Assembly (NCBI GenBank): GCA_022340845.1
Contig: JAJDNG010000007.1
Span: 1 to 32,324, forward strand
Source: Gammaproteobacteria bacterium
Lineage (GTDB): Bacteria > Pseudomonadota > Gammaproteobacteria > SZUA-152
Length of the DNA stretch: 32,324 nucleotides
Direction of reading: 5' to 3'
Made by a program: the position numbers and the translations under genes. Within the stretch, counting starts at the first letter, position 1. Each line of letters opens with the position of its first letter. The notes beneath the pieces were generated by a model. That model had not been told where the DNA came from. It made no database searches and saw only the letters and a list, made by a program, of their open reading frames with translations. This document shows, piece after piece, positions 7,764-17,194 of the stretch.

Positions 7764-9269
7764 ATGAGTGAGCTACCGAAAAATTTATATCGCGCGGAAA
7801 AAGTCCGCGAACTGGATCGTATTGCCATAGAACAGCTGGGCATTGCCGGCATGAAACTGATGGAGCGGGCCGGTAACGCCGCTTTTAACGTGATTCTCAG
7901 TCATTGCCCACGAGCCAAACGCATCGCCGTAGTGTGCGGGACTGGCAACAATGGTGGCGATGGCTTTGTGATTGCCCGCATGGCCGATGCCGCCGGTTTT
8001 CGCGTGATGGTCTATTTGTTGGGTGACCCGGCCAAGCTGAAAGGGGACGCCTTAACGGCGTACGAACGTCTGGAAGGCTCGCACGTCAGTATCTTTCAAT
8101 ATGAAGGGCATAGCTTTGAAATGTTCGATGTGGTGGTGGATGCCATGTTGGGCACCGGTTTGCAGGGTGAAGTGAAAGGGCCGTTTCGACAAGCCATAGA
8201 CAACATCAATCAAGCCAGGGCCGGGGGCGCGTCCGTGCTGGCCGTGGACATTCCGTCCGGGTTGCATGCGGACACCGGGCGTGTATTAGGGGTAGCCGTA
8301 CAAGCGAATTTGACCATTACCTTCATCGGCATGAAGCAAGGATTGCTCACCGCGTCGGGGCCGGATTATTGCGGGCAGATCGTGTTTAACAGCCTGCAGG
8401 TGCCGCAAGAGCTCTATGCTGGCGTTACACCTTCGGCACTGCGGATCGAGGCTGAGGATTTCACGAGCTTGTTTGGCAAAAGAGCCCCTACAACACATAA
8501 AAGCCAATGCGGTCATGTATTAGTGGTGGGCGGCAATTCGGGCATGACCGGAGCCGTGCGCATGGCGGGCGAAGCCGCGGCGCGCAGTGGCGCCGGATTG
8601 GTGAGCATTGCGACGCGGCCCGAACACGCCCTGCTGGTTAATGTGCAGCAACCGGAATTGATGTGTCATGGCATAGAGCAAAAAAGCGATTTGCTACCCC
8701 TGCTGGATAAAGCGGATGTCGTGGCCTTAGGGCCGGGATTGGGCCAGGACGAATGGGCGCAAATGCTGTTCGAGACTGTGATGCAGAGCAACTTGCCGTT
8801 AATACTGGATGCCGACGGATTGAATCTGTTAGCCGATCACCCCCGCGAGCGTGCCAATTGGGTGGTGACGCCACATCCCGGAGAAGCGGCCCGGTTGCTG
8901 AACGGATCGGTTACAGATGTGCAAGCGGATCGTTTTTATGCCGCTGAACAAATTAGCCAGCGTTATGGAGCCATTTGTGTGTTAAAAGGTTGCGGTTCCC
9001 TGGTGTGTACTGGCAAAACGGTGAGCGGCGGGGATGGGGATATGGTTTTGTGTGATGCCGGTAATCCCGGTATGGCCAGCGGCGGCATGGGTGACGTGTT
9101 AACCGGTATCATCGCCGCATTCGTTGCGCAATTCCATGATCTGAGCAGCGCCGCCAAAGCCGGTGTGTTTGTGCATGCGCGGGCGGCGGATTTGGCGGCC
9201 GCTGGTAACGAACGCGGATTATTAGCCAGTGACTTGTATGCACATATCAGGGGCTTGATTAACTCATGA
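7764..9269 (+). CDS. nnr: Bifunctional NAD(P)H-hydrate epimerase / ADP-dependent dehydratase
   Basis: A 501-residue two-domain repair enzyme for damaged (hydrated) NADH and NADPH, formerly YjeF. The N-terminal epimerase domain (about 1-215) contains GTGNNGGDGFVIAR at 59-72, VVDAMLGTGL and AVDIPSGLHADTG. The C-terminal ribokinase-like dehydratase domain (about 230-500) contains VLVVGGNSGMTGAVRMAG, ALGPGLGQ, LILDADGLNLL, VTPHPGEAARLL and the nucleotide-binding GNPGMASGGMGDVLTGI. Both halves appear intact. The gene is divergent from queG and is followed 86 bp later by tsaE, matching the order in many Gammaproteobacteria. The ATG at 7764 lacks a strong ribosome-binding site but gives the standard N-terminus. 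Confidence 0.96.
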   Translation: MSELPKNLYRAEKVRELDRIAIEQLGIAGMKLMERAGNAAFNVILSHCPRAKRIAVVCGTGNNGGDGFVIARMADAAGFRVMVYLLGDPAKLKGDALTAYERLEGSHVSIFQYEGHSFEMFDVVVDAMLGTGLQGEVKGPFRQAIDNINQARAGGASVLAVDIPSGLHADTGRVLGVAVQANLTITFIGMKQGLLTASGPDYCGQIVFNSLQVPQELYAGVTPSALRIEAEDFTSLFGKRAPTTHKSQCGHVLVVGGNSGMTGAVRMAGEAAARSGAGLVSIATRPEHALLVNVQQPELMCHGIEQKSDLLPLLDKADVVALGPGLGQDEWAQMLFETVMQSNLPLILDADGLNLLADHPRERANWVVTPHPGEAARLLNGSVTDVQADRFYAAEQISQRYGAICVLKGCGSLVCTGKTVSGGDGDMVLCDAGNPGMASGGMGDVLTGIIAAFVAQFHDLSSAAKAGVFVHARAADLAAAGNERGLLASDLYAHIRGLINS

Positions 9270-9355
9270 GCGGGCTACCAGAAAGTGTTTTACCGGGTAA
9301 TGACGGACTTTAGTACTTTGCGAATATTGGGGCAATACAGCGCAACGGCGGTTAC

Positions 9356-9814
9356 ATGAAGTTTTTCCTCGCGGATGAAAACCAGATGCTTGCTTTCGGC
9401 GAGCGGCTGGCTCAAGGCGTTGGTCGCAGCGATGCTGGCTGTGTCATTTATTTAAACGGAGAATTAGGCGCGGGCAAAACCACTTTAACCCGTGGATTGT
9501 TACGGGGGTTGGGACATCAAGGCGCGGTGAAAAGCCCCACATTCACGCTGGTGGAACCTTACGAGCTCGAAAAGCGCAGGGTTTTTCATTTTGATCTTTA
9601 CCGTCTGAACGATCCTGAAGAACTGGAATACGTCGGCATACGCGATTATTTTGCACAGGGTAATGTGATTGTCGTGGAATGGCCCGATTACGGCGCTGGC
9701 GTTTTACCTCCACCAGACCTGATCGTTGTCATCGAGTATCGCGACAAAGGGCGTGAGGTCGAGGTGCAGGGAGCCAGTCCCCGGGGTGATTCTTTGCTCG
9801 TGCAATTGCAATGA
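9356..9814 (+). CDS. tsaE: tRNA t6A synthesis ATPase
   Basis: A 152-residue P-loop ATPase that works with TsaD and TsaB in the N6-threonylcarbamoyladenosine modification of tRNA A37. The Walker A motif is GELGAGKTTLTRG, followed by the family strings SPTFTLVEPYEL and FHFDLYRLNDPEELEYVG; VVEWPDYGAG holds the conserved late motif. Length is normal for TsaE/YjeE. It follows nnr by 86 bp in the same direction and precedes amiB, as in E. coli and Pseudomonas. No strong Shine-Dalgarno sequence precedes the ATG. The protein has no signal or membrane segment and acts in the cytoplasm. Confidence 0.96.
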   Translation: MKFFLADENQMLAFGERLAQGVGRSDAGCVIYLNGELGAGKTTLTRGLLRGLGHQGAVKSPTFTLVEPYELEKRRVFHFDLYRLNDPEELEYVGIRDYFAQGNVIVVEWPDYGAGVLPPPDLIVVIEYRDKGREVEVQGASPRGDSLLVQLQ

Positions 9815-9997
9815 GCGTTTGACAATTGTGCATTTTTCACAAAAATTAGGCTTATTTGTAACTTGCAGGTTATACTTGTATTAATACAATCAAACAATCT
9901 TGTATATGTATGTAAATTAATAAAAATACCTTTTCCATTGGATTGTTTTATGCATGCTTTCATTTACAATTTGTTCAAGACCGGGAAGATTGCTCAG

Positions 9998-11329
9998 ATG
10001 ATGAAAGCCGTTATACCTTGCGCCCTAAGCCTTTGTTTTCTTGTTCTCTCTAGTGCTGCCGTTGCGGGCCAGATCGACGGTATCCGCATGTGGTCCAGCC
10101 CAGATGGCACCCGTCTGGTTTTCGATATCAGTGCCCCCTTGGAACATCAAGTATTCGTGTTGCACAATCCGGATCGCATTGTGGTGGATTTTAAAAACAC
10201 GTCGTTTTCCAGCAAGTTGCCGAAGCTGGACTTTTCCGGTAGTCATTTACTCGACATACGCAGCGCGAAACGCAACCACCACGATCTTCGCGTGGTGTTG
10301 GACGCTAAAAAGTCTCTTACGCCAAAAAGCTTTCTGCTCAAGCCTATGGGGAATTACGGTCATCGGCTGGTATTGGATCTTGATGAACCACAAAGCGACC
10401 TTCAAGCGCAAACGCCCAAAAAGACCCTGGAAAACCTCAATGCCAGCGTGCGGCCCATTATCGTGGCCATTGATGCTGGCCATGGTGGTGAAGACCCCGG
10501 AGCAATCGGCAAGCATAGAACCCGGGAAAAAGATGTGGTCCTCGCCATCGCGAAAAAACTTTTCACAATGCTGGAAAAAGAACAAGGTATCCAACCGGTA
10601 TTGATACGGGAAGGGGATTATTACATCAGTTTGCGCAGCCGGATTCGCAAAGCCCGTGCCCACAAAGCCGATTTATTTATTTCAGTGCACGCGGATGCCG
10701 CAAAGAACCGCCGTGCCAATGGCGCTTCTGTGTTTGTGTTATCACAAAAGGGGGCCAGCAGCGAAGCGGCCCGATGGTTGGCGGCGACCCAAAACAATTC
10801 CGATTTAATCGGTGGTGTTAGCCTGGATGACAAGGATGACTTGCTGGCCTCGGTGTTGCTGGATTTATCCCAGAACGCCACCATTGCCGCCAGCACCGGC
10901 GTGGGTGAAAGTATTTTGCAGCAACTGGGTTTTGTTTCAAATCTGCACAAGGGCTTGATTGAACGCGCTGGATTTGTGGTGTTGAAGTCACCGGATGTGC
11001 CCTCCATACTGGTGGAAACCGGTTTTATCTCCAATGTCAGGGAAGAGCGCAATTTAAAGAAAAACACGTATCAGGAAAATATCGCTCGCGCCGTGCTGGC
11101 CGGGGTTACCAGTTATTTTCGCCAGAATCCGCCGGCCGGTACCTTGTATGCCATGCTTTTACAGAAAAAGGCTGATATTAATCACATCATCCGCGAAGGC
11201 GAAACCATCAGCGCGATCGCCCAAAAATACAATGTCAGCCTGGCATTGCTCCGCCAAATCAATCGCTTAGACAGCGATTTGGTGTTCCCGGGGCAGGTGT
11301 TGCGGATTCCCCTGGCGGATAATTCTTAA
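9998..11329 (+). CDS. amiB: N-acetylmuramoyl-L-alanine amidase with AMIN and LysM domains
   Basis: About 443 residues, exported. The signal peptide is MMKAVIPCALSLCFLVLSSAAVAG. An AMIN domain, which targets the enzyme to septal peptidoglycan, covers about residues 26-125. The Amidase_3 zinc domain runs from IVAIDAGHGGEDPGAIG to about residue 375, with the zinc His in DAGHGG, a Glu in REKDVVLAIAKKL, the HADA motif and the catalytic Glu in SILVETGFISN. A C-terminal LysM module (IIREGETISAIAQKYNVS...VFPGQVLRIP) binds cell-wall glycan. It cleaves the stem peptide from muramic acid during daughter-cell separation. The ORF track starts at 9863, but GGGAAG stands nine bases before the double ATG at 9998/10001 and the signal peptide begins there. 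AmiB at this locus normally depends on an EnvC/NlpD activator; none is in the window. Confidence 0.94.
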   Translation: MMKAVIPCALSLCFLVLSSAAVAGQIDGIRMWSSPDGTRLVFDISAPLEHQVFVLHNPDRIVVDFKNTSFSSKLPKLDFSGSHLLDIRSAKRNHHDLRVVLDAKKSLTPKSFLLKPMGNYGHRLVLDLDEPQSDLQAQTPKKTLENLNASVRPIIVAIDAGHGGEDPGAIGKHRTREKDVVLAIAKKLFTMLEKEQGIQPVLIREGDYYISLRSRIRKARAHKADLFISVHADAAKNRRANGASVFVLSQKGASSEAARWLAATQNNSDLIGGVSLDDKDDLLASVLLDLSQNATIAASTGVGESILQQLGFVSNLHKGLIERAGFVVLKSPDVPSILVETGFISNVREERNLKKNTYQENIARAVLAGVTSYFRQNPPAGTLYAMLLQKKADINHIIREGETISAIAQKYNVSLALLRQINRLDSDLVFPGQVLRIPLADNS

Positions 11330-11410
11330 TTGAACTGATCACGCACTTACGAAGGGCGCTACGTAAAAGCGAATAAAAAAATCGTTGTAGCTTTCGTGGC
11401 GAATTCAATA

Positions 11411-11438
11411 CCTGCCCAATAATGCCTGCCTAGTAATG
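11411..11438 (+). repeat. 14-bp tandem duplication
   Basis: CCTGCCCAATAATG is followed directly by CCTGCCTAGTAATG (two differences) in the gap between amiB and the small membrane protein gene. Confidence 0.75.
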
Positions 11439-11503
11439 CAAAATACCGCTAAAAATTGTAGACTTACCGGCTTGTCCGGAAATATTAGCAGTCAGGTGAC
11501 TTC

Positions 11504-11863
11504 ATGAGCGGTGATCAAATACAGGAAAGCAGTTCAGTGCAGGAAAACATAGAAAAAATTCAAAACACCTTAAATAATATAAAAATATTCACGGCCGTTC
11601 CCATGGGTATATTATTGATATTGTATTTTTTCAGTTATGCCACATTAATAGACGGCGGGTATACCGCGTTATTGGTGGTGGAAATCGTTACCAGTATCGT
11701 ATTTGTGTTGGGTTTTATCTATTTGAATACCTGGTCGTTTCAAGTGGTTAAATGGATTTATAAAAACCGATCACCTTACCGTGCCGTTGTGGCGCAGCTT
11801 ACGGTGGAAAACATCGTCAAACCAGCGGATCAACTTAGTAAAGAAATCGTGCCAGGCAATTAA
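11504..11863 (+). CDS. Small two-helix membrane protein of unknown function
   Basis: A 119-residue protein I do not recognise. A polar, glutamine/asparagine-rich N-terminal segment of about 28 residues, probably helical (SVQENIEKIQNTLNNIKIF), is followed by two transmembrane helices. These lie at about 30-48 (AVPMGILLILYFFSYATLI) and 55-75 (ALLVVEIVTSIVFVLGFIYL). A basic cytoplasmic-looking tail follows (VVKWIYKNRSPYRAV). The ATG at 11504 is preceded by AGGTG. It lies between amiB and mutL, a position where these two genes are usually adjacent, so it is an insertion into a conserved block. Codon pattern and ribosome-binding site suggest a real gene. No function can be proposed. Confidence 0.7.
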   Translation: MSGDQIQESSSVQENIEKIQNTLNNIKIFTAVPMGILLILYFFSYATLIDGGYTALLVVEIVTSIVFVLGFIYLNTWSFQVVKWIYKNRSPYRAVVAQLTVENIVKPADQLSKEIVPGN

Positions 11864-11880
11864 TGTCAGGTAACTAATAC
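11853..11880 (+). repeat. Imperfect 14-bp tandem duplication at a gene end
   Basis: CAGGCAATTAATGT is followed by CAGGTAACTAATAC (10 of 14 identical; all differences are transitions), covering the stop codon of the small membrane protein gene. Confidence 0.5.
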
Positions 11881-12012
11881 CTGGTTACTGGCAAGGTGTT
11901 ATTTTGCAAATCAGTCATGGGTGAGACTTTCCCTGCCAGCCATTCAGCACTGAAATTTTTTGTCGACGTTCTTTATTAACTACTGTTGCCGTAACATGTG
12001 ACAATATCTTCA

Positions 12013-13911
12013 ATGAGCGACTCGCCGATTCTTACCCGCATTAAGCGGTTACCCACTCAACTAGCTAACCAGATAGCCGCAGGTGAAGTTGTGGAGCGGC
12101 CTGCTGCCGTAATCAAAGAACTTATTGAAAACAGTCTCGATGCCGGTGCCAGCAATATTAATATCGAGGTGGAAAAAGGCGGCATGAGTCTGATGCGCCT
12201 GCGCGATGATGGTTGCGGCATCCATAAAGACGATATGGCGCTAGCATTAAGCCGCCACGCGACCAGCAAAATCAGCAGCTTCGAAGATTTGGCCAAAGTA
12301 CTCAGTTTGGGCTTTCGTGGTGAAGCCCTGCCCAGCATCAGTTCGGTATCCCGCTTGGAATTGCTTTCTCGGCGGCAGGAGGATGCCAGCGGCTGGAAAG
12401 TAACCGGCGATGGTGGTGACCGGATCAGTGAACCCGAGCCCGTGCCGCATCCAGTTGGCACTACCGTGGAAGTGCGCGATTTGTTTTTCAATACTCCGGC
12501 GAGGCGCAAATTTTTGCGCACCGAAAAAACCGAATTCACTCATCTGGAAAACGTCGTCAAACGCATTGCCTTAAGCCGGTTTGACGTGGGATTCACCTTA
12601 CAGCACAACCAGCGGCTGGTGCACAAGCTGCGACCCGCTGGCAACGAGGCGGAAAAACAAAAACGCGTCGCGGACATTTGCGGCAGTCCGTTTGTGCAAC
12701 ATGCCGTGCAACTGGAGTACGCCGCTGCCGGGTTGCGTTTGTGGGGCTGGATATCGCTGCCGACGTTTTCGCGCAGCCAGGCGGACTTGCAGTATTTCTA
12801 TGTCAACGGCCGCATGGTGCGCGACAAAGTCGTCACCCACAGCATACGCCAGGCGTATCAAGACGTCTTATATCACGGCCGGCATCCGGCCTACGTATTG
12901 TATTTGGAAATGGATCCGGCGTTGGTGGATGTCAATGTGCATCCCACCAAACACGAAGTCCGTTTTCGCGAAAGCCGGCTGGTGCACGATTTTATTTTTC
13001 GTGCCCTGCATCAATCCCTGGCTGATGTGCGTCCCGGCCAGGCCCCGGCATCTTCACCCACATCGAACGACAGCGAAGAGCAACAAGTTTGGGCGTATAG
13101 CGGGGGTGATAACCCGGGGCTGGTGGATAATTCCGCCGCTTCCCAATGGCCTGGCCCATCCGCTGGGGGTGTTGGCCCTGGTAACGATCAAACAAGCGCC
13201 TATCGCCTCAATTCTTATCGTACCCAGCAAAGCATTCCGCTCAATATCGAAGAGCAAAGCCATGCCTATGAAATATTGCGCGACTCGGTGTCACAGGCGG
13301 AAGCGGATTTCAAACGGGAAGAGGGTTTGCCCCCTTTGGGGTTTGCGGTCGCTCAATTGCACGGCGTCTACATACTGGCTGAAAACGCCCAAGGATTGAT
13401 TTTAGTGGATATGCACGCGGCGCACGAACGCATTACTTATGAACGCCTGAAACAAAGCCATGCCGCCGACGGCATACGCACACAACCGTTATTGGTACCC
13501 ATGAGTATCGCGGTTAGCAAGGGGGAAGTGAAACTGGTGGAACAGTCACAAGCCGTCTTTGGCGAGTTAGGGTTTGTGATCGAGCCCTTAGCGGAAGAAG
13601 CCATCGTGGTCCGGCAAATCCCCACGGTGTTAAAAGATGCGGATATCGAATCCTTGGTACGCGATGTGCTGGCAGATATTGCTGAGCACGGTACCAGCAA
13701 TCGCATTCGAGACCAGATCAACGAATTGTTCGCCACAGTGGCTTGTCACGGGTCCGTGCGGGCCAATCGGCGCTTAAGTCTTGCAGAGATGAACGCCTTA
13801 TTGAGGGACATGGAGCGCACCGAACGCAGTGGCCAATGCAACCATGGCCGGCCCACCTGGGTGCAGCTTCGCATGGATCAATTGGATAAATTGTTCATGC
13901 GAGGTCAGTGA
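12013..13911 (+). CDS. mutL: DNA mismatch repair protein MutL
   Basis: About 632 residues. The N-terminal GHKL ATPase domain shows [41 protein letters not shown] and [10 protein letters not shown], all intact. A poorly conserved linker (about 345-430, rich in S, G, P and N) leads to the C-terminal dimerisation domain. That domain contains [12 protein letters not shown] (nt 13408-13443), which fits the endonuclease motif DQHA(X)2E(X)4E with M for Q, plus [11 protein letters not shown] and GQCNHGRPT. This points to the nicking, MutH-independent type of MutL known from Pseudomonas and Neisseria. The ORF track starts at a GTG (11998). The ATG at 12013 starts at the usual N-terminus [13 protein letters not shown] and is preferred, although no strong ribosome-binding site is present for either. 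miaA, the usual next gene, is replaced by an ABC exporter. Confidence 0.96.
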   Translation: MSDSPILTRIKRLPTQLANQIAAGEVVERPAAVIKELIENSLDAGASNINIEVEKGGMSLMRLRDDGCGIHKDDMALALSRHATSKISSFEDLAKVLSLGFRGEALPSISSVSRLELLSRRQEDASGWKVTGDGGDRISEPEPVPHPVGTTVEVRDLFFNTPARRKFLRTEKTEFTHLENVVKRIALSRFDVGFTLQHNQRLVHKLRPAGNEAEKQKRVADICGSPFVQHAVQLEYAAAGLRLWGWISLPTFSRSQADLQYFYVNGRMVRDKVVTHSIRQAYQDVLYHGRHPAYVLYLEMDPALVDVNVHPTKHEVRFRESRLVHDFIFRALHQSLADVRPGQAPASSPTSNDSEEQQVWAYSGGDNPGLVDNSAASQWPGPSAGGVGPGNDQTSAYRLNSYRTQQSIPLNIEEQSHAYEILRDSVSQAEADFKREEGLPPLGFAVAQLHGVYILAENAQGLILVDMHAAHERITYERLKQSHAADGIRTQPLLVPMSIAVSKGEVKLVEQSQAVFGELGFVIEPLAEEAIVVRQIPTVLKDADIESLVRDVLADIAEHGTSNRIRDQINELFATVACHGSVRANRRLSLAEMNALLRDMERTERSGQCNHGRPTWVQLRMDQLDKLFMRGQ

Positions 13912-13964
13912 GGGGCCGGATTATCAATTTCTCATCCAGAATTAGCTAAAACAACCCGATAGAA

Positions 13965-15770
13965 ATGCAGAATACCAAGCAGTTTACCTGGCAAGGTATG
14001 TTAAACATTGCCGGCGAACACCAAAAAGCGTTGTTGATCGCCAATATGCTCGCTTTGCTGGCGGTGGTGTGCAGCGTGCCTATCCCGTTACTAATGCCTT
14101 TGTTAGTCGATGAGGTGTTGTTAAACCAGCCAGGGCCGTTGGTGGAATTTGTCGGCTCCCTGTTTCCCTTCGCCTGGCAGGGACCTACTTTGTTTATTCT
14201 ATTTACTTTACTGATTACTATTGTGTTGCGCACGGCCATGATTTTGCTAAACGTGTGGCAACTGAGCAAGTTTACCCTGGTGGCCAAAGACATAACGTAC
14301 CGAATGCGCCGGGCTTTGCTGGAGCGCCTGCAATCCATCTCCATGTCGGAATACGAAACCCTGGGTAGCGGCACGGTAAGCTCTCATTTTGTTACCGATA
14401 TCAATGCGGTTGATACTTTTGTCGGCGAAACCATCAGTAAGGCCTTGGTTGCCGCTTTGAGTTTAGTGGGGATCAGCATAGTGTTGGTGTGGATGCATTG
14501 GCAACTGGCGCTATTCATTTTGCTCATGAATCCCCTGGTGATTTATTTTACGGTGAGCTTCGGCAAAAAAGTCAAGCACCTCAAGAAAAATGAAAACAAG
14601 GCTTTCGAGGCATTTCAGGAATCGTTAACGGAAACCCTGGATGCTATTCATCAAATCCGTGCCAGTAATCGCGAACGTCACTACCTCAACGGCGTTATCG
14701 ACAAAGCCAAAAACATCCGCGCGCATTCGGCTGCTTATTCCTGGAAAAGCGACGCGGCCGGGCGGTTGTCGTTTGGTATTTTTCTGTTTGGATTCGATAT
14801 CTTTCGTGCCGTGGCCATGTTAATGGTGGTTTTCTCGGATTTATCCGTGGGTCAGATGATGGCGGTGTTTGGGTATTTGTGGTTTATGATGGCGCCGGTA
14901 CAGGAACTGCTGAACATCCAATACGCGTATTTTGCGGCCAAAGCGGCGCTAATACGGCTCAACCGCTTGTGGTCTTTACAAAACGAACCTCAATATCCGC
15001 ATATTCATAATCCATTTAAAAATAAACATACCGTTTCGCTTAAAGTGGAGAATTTATCGTTTCGCTATCAAGGGGACGATGGGGACAAGCAAGTGGATAA
15101 TGTCTTGCACGATGTGAATCTCACCATCCGAGCCGGCGAAAAAGTGGCCTTAGTGGGTGCCAGTGGCGGAGGCAAATCCACTTTAGTGCAGGCGATCCTG
15201 GGAATGTACCCACCGCAATCCGGACAAGTGTATTTTGATGAGATACCAGTGACCCAGATTGGATGGGATGTAGTGAGGGACAACGTGGCCACGGTATTGC
15301 AACATCCTGCCATGTTTAATGATAGTGTACGAATGAATCTGACCATGGGACAGGTGATTGACGATAACAAACTCTATGAAGCCCTGGAGATTGCCCAACT
15401 GCGTACTACCATAGAAAATCTGCCGCACAAACTGGATACGATTATCGGTCGGCAAGGGGTACGGTTGTCCGGCGGGCAAAAACAACGTTTGGCAATTGCC
15501 CGCATGGTGCTAACCAACCCTAAAGTGGTTATTCTGGATGAGGCCACCTCGGCTCTGGATACCGAAACGGAAGCGCAATTGCACACTGCGCTGGCTGAGT
15601 TTCTAAATAATCGCTCCACGCTTATAATTGCCCATCGACTCAGCGCCGTGAAACAAGCCGACAGGGTGTACGTTTTTGAAGACGGCCACATTATCGAAGA
15701 GGGAGTACATGAAGAGTTGGTGCAAACCAACGGCTTGTATAGCCGTTTATACAGCACTCAGTATCATTAA
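13965..15770 (+). CDS. ABC exporter, fused permease and ATPase (MsbA-like half-transporter)
   Basis: A 601-residue half-transporter that should act as a homodimer in the inner membrane. Six transmembrane helices (about 25-320) are followed by an ATPase domain. Walker A is GASGGGKST, the signature is LSGGQKQRLAIAR, Walker B is VVILDEATSALD, and the switch His is in LIIAHRLSAVKQADRV. The overall design matches lipid or drug exporters of the MsbA/LmrA group. The substrate is not evident, and orthology to MsbA itself is not claimed because no lipid A genes are nearby. It starts 54 bp after mutL. The ribosome-binding site is weak, so the start is taken from the ORF and length. All ATPase motifs are canonical. 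Confidence 0.92.
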   Translation: MQNTKQFTWQGMLNIAGEHQKALLIANMLALLAVVCSVPIPLLMPLLVDEVLLNQPGPLVEFVGSLFPFAWQGPTLFILFTLLITIVLRTAMILLNVWQLSKFTLVAKDITYRMRRALLERLQSISMSEYETLGSGTVSSHFVTDINAVDTFVGETISKALVAALSLVGISIVLVWMHWQLALFILLMNPLVIYFTVSFGKKVKHLKKNENKAFEAFQESLTETLDAIHQIRASNRERHYLNGVIDKAKNIRAHSAAYSWKSDAAGRLSFGIFLFGFDIFRAVAMLMVVFSDLSVGQMMAVFGYLWFMMAPVQELLNIQYAYFAAKAALIRLNRLWSLQNEPQYPHIHNPFKNKHTVSLKVENLSFRYQGDDGDKQVDNVLHDVNLTIRAGEKVALVGASGGGKSTLVQAILGMYPPQSGQVYFDEIPVTQIGWDVVRDNVATVLQHPAMFNDSVRMNLTMGQVIDDNKLYEALEIAQLRTTIENLPHKLDTIIGRQGVRLSGGQKQRLAIARMVLTNPKVVILDEATSALDTETEAQLHTALAEFLNNRSTLIIAHRLSAVKQADRVYVFEDGHIIEEGVHEELVQTNGLYSRLYSTQYH

Positions 15771-15855
15771 CACACAGCTGCAATCTCGGGACGAGCGCCT
15801 GCCAGGATTCTTCACGAGAACGTATTAATCCATTACAAAATTAAAAAAGATAACC

Positions 15856-17070
15856 ATGAGCAATCAAGACCAGGAACCGATAAAAACCATCAAATTGAAA
15901 AATGCCGAAGTCACTCTACTCGGCACCGCTCACATCTCCCGCGCCAGCGCAGACAAAGTCAAGGAGTTGCTGGATTCAGGGCATTATGACTCGGTCGCGG
16001 TGGAACTGTGCCCCAGCCGGCATAACGCCATCATCAATCCCGATGCCTTGTCAAAGATGAACTTGTTCCAGGTAATTCGCGAAGGTAAAGCATCCCTGGT
16101 GGCGGCCAATCTGGCACTGGGGGCGTTTCAACAGCGCATGGCGGAGCAGTTGGATATCAAACCCGGTGCGGAAATGCGGGTGGCCATCGATTCGGCCACC
16201 GAGATGCACATCCCGGTATCGCTGATCGACCGGGAAATTTCCGTAACCCTGAAACGCGTGTATCGCAACGTACCGTGGTGGCAGCGCATGAACATTGTGG
16301 CCGGTTTATTTGCCAGCGTGATTTCACGCCAGGAAGTCTCTGAAGAAGAAATCGAAAAACTCAAAGAAGGTGACATTCTGGAGTCGGCGTTTTCGCAATT
16401 CGCGCAAGAAGCGGAACACTTGTATAAACCGCTGGTTGACGAACGTGATCAATACATGGCCGCCAGATTAATCCAGGAAGATGCGCCCGGCAAATATCAA
16501 CGCATATTGGCGGTAGTGGGAGCGGGGCACTTAAAAGGCATAGCCAACTATCTTACTCAGTGGCAGGCGGAACAGGATCCAGGCCATACGCAAAATACTT
16601 TATCCCGCCTGGATGCCGTTCCGCCTGGCAGTCAATGGATTAAATTCATTCCCTGGGTGATTGTGGCGCTGATTATTACCGGTTTTGTCATCGGTTTTTC
16701 CCGCAGCCCGGATTTGGGATTTCAATTGGTATTGGATTGGGTCCTCATTAACGGCGGGTTGTGCGCGCTGGGGACGTTAATCGCCTTTGGCCATCCAATT
16801 ACCGTTATCGGCGCGTTTTTAGCCGCTCCTCTCACTTCCTTGAATCCCACCATCGGTGCCGGCATGGTCACGGCCGCCATCGAGACCTACATGCGAAAAC
16901 CCACCGTGGAAGATTTCAGCCGTTTGCGCAGCGACACCACGCATTTAAAGGGATGGTGGGGTAATCGGGTGACCCGCGTCCTGTTGGTTTTTATTCTCAG
17001 CACCCTGGGCTCCGCAGCTGGCACATATTTGGCAGGATTCAGGATAATTGAGCGTTTATCTTCATCTTAG
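15856..17070 (+). CDS. TraB/PrgY-family membrane protein
   Basis: A 404-residue protein of the TraB/PrgY (TIKI/GumN-related) family. The N-terminal domain (about 1-240) carries the family triad of motifs: VTLLGTAHISRASADKV near residue 17, SVAVELCPSRHNAI near residue 45, and VVGAGHLKGI near residue 220. In related TIKI proteins the conserved His and Glu of such motifs bind metal in a protease fold, so a metal-dependent peptidase is possible, but bacterial members are largely uncharacterised (PrgY inhibits a peptide pheromone in Enterococcus). The C-terminal third has about four transmembrane helices beginning at WIKFIPWVIVALIITGFVIGF. Length is typical. It starts 85 bp after the ABC exporter; the spacing allows but does not prove an operon. 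Confidence 0.88.
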   Translation: MSNQDQEPIKTIKLKNAEVTLLGTAHISRASADKVKELLDSGHYDSVAVELCPSRHNAIINPDALSKMNLFQVIREGKASLVAANLALGAFQQRMAEQLDIKPGAEMRVAIDSATEMHIPVSLIDREISVTLKRVYRNVPWWQRMNIVAGLFASVISRQEVSEEEIEKLKEGDILESAFSQFAQEAEHLYKPLVDERDQYMAARLIQEDAPGKYQRILAVVGAGHLKGIANYLTQWQAEQDPGHTQNTLSRLDAVPPGSQWIKFIPWVIVALIITGFVIGFSRSPDLGFQLVLDWVLINGGLCALGTLIAFGHPITVIGAFLAAPLTSLNPTIGAGMVTAAIETYMRKPTVEDFSRLRSDTTHLKGWWGNRVTRVLLVFILSTLGSAAGTYLAGFRIIERLSSS

Positions 17071-17150
17071 TGATTTGATAACCCCTTGAGATTAAATAAC
17101 ATTCCTTAAGCAGTACAATTTTTCGTATTTTCCTAAGGCAATTTTAATCC

Positions 17151-17156
17151 TATAAT
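17151..17156 (+). promoter_or_regulatory. -10 element for the DUF6502 operon
   Basis: A perfect TATAAT lies 38 bp before the ATG. No good -35 hexamer is visible at 16-18 bp (TTTTCC at best), so the promoter may need an activator. The inverted repeat begins eight bases downstream of it, over the expected start point. Confidence 0.6.
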
Positions 17157-17164
17157 GGTACCTT

Positions 17165-17186
17165 TTTTGGGAGAGGGTTCCCAAAA
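17165..17186 (+). promoter_or_regulatory. Inverted repeat, probable operator (copy 1)
   Basis: TTTTGGGA-GAGGGT-TCCCAAAA has perfect 8-bp arms with a 6-bp spacer. It lies between the TATAAT box and the DUF6502 start codon, where a bound protein would block initiation. The same core, TTTGGGA-N6-TCCCAAA, recurs at 19675-19694. Confidence 0.75.
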
Positions 17187-17194
17187 TTGTCATT

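Noticed and set aside
9876-9889. 14-bp palindrome TTGTATTAATACAA upstream of amiB
   Set aside because: AT-rich and short, with no second copy or well-placed promoter; probably chance, though an operator is not excluded.
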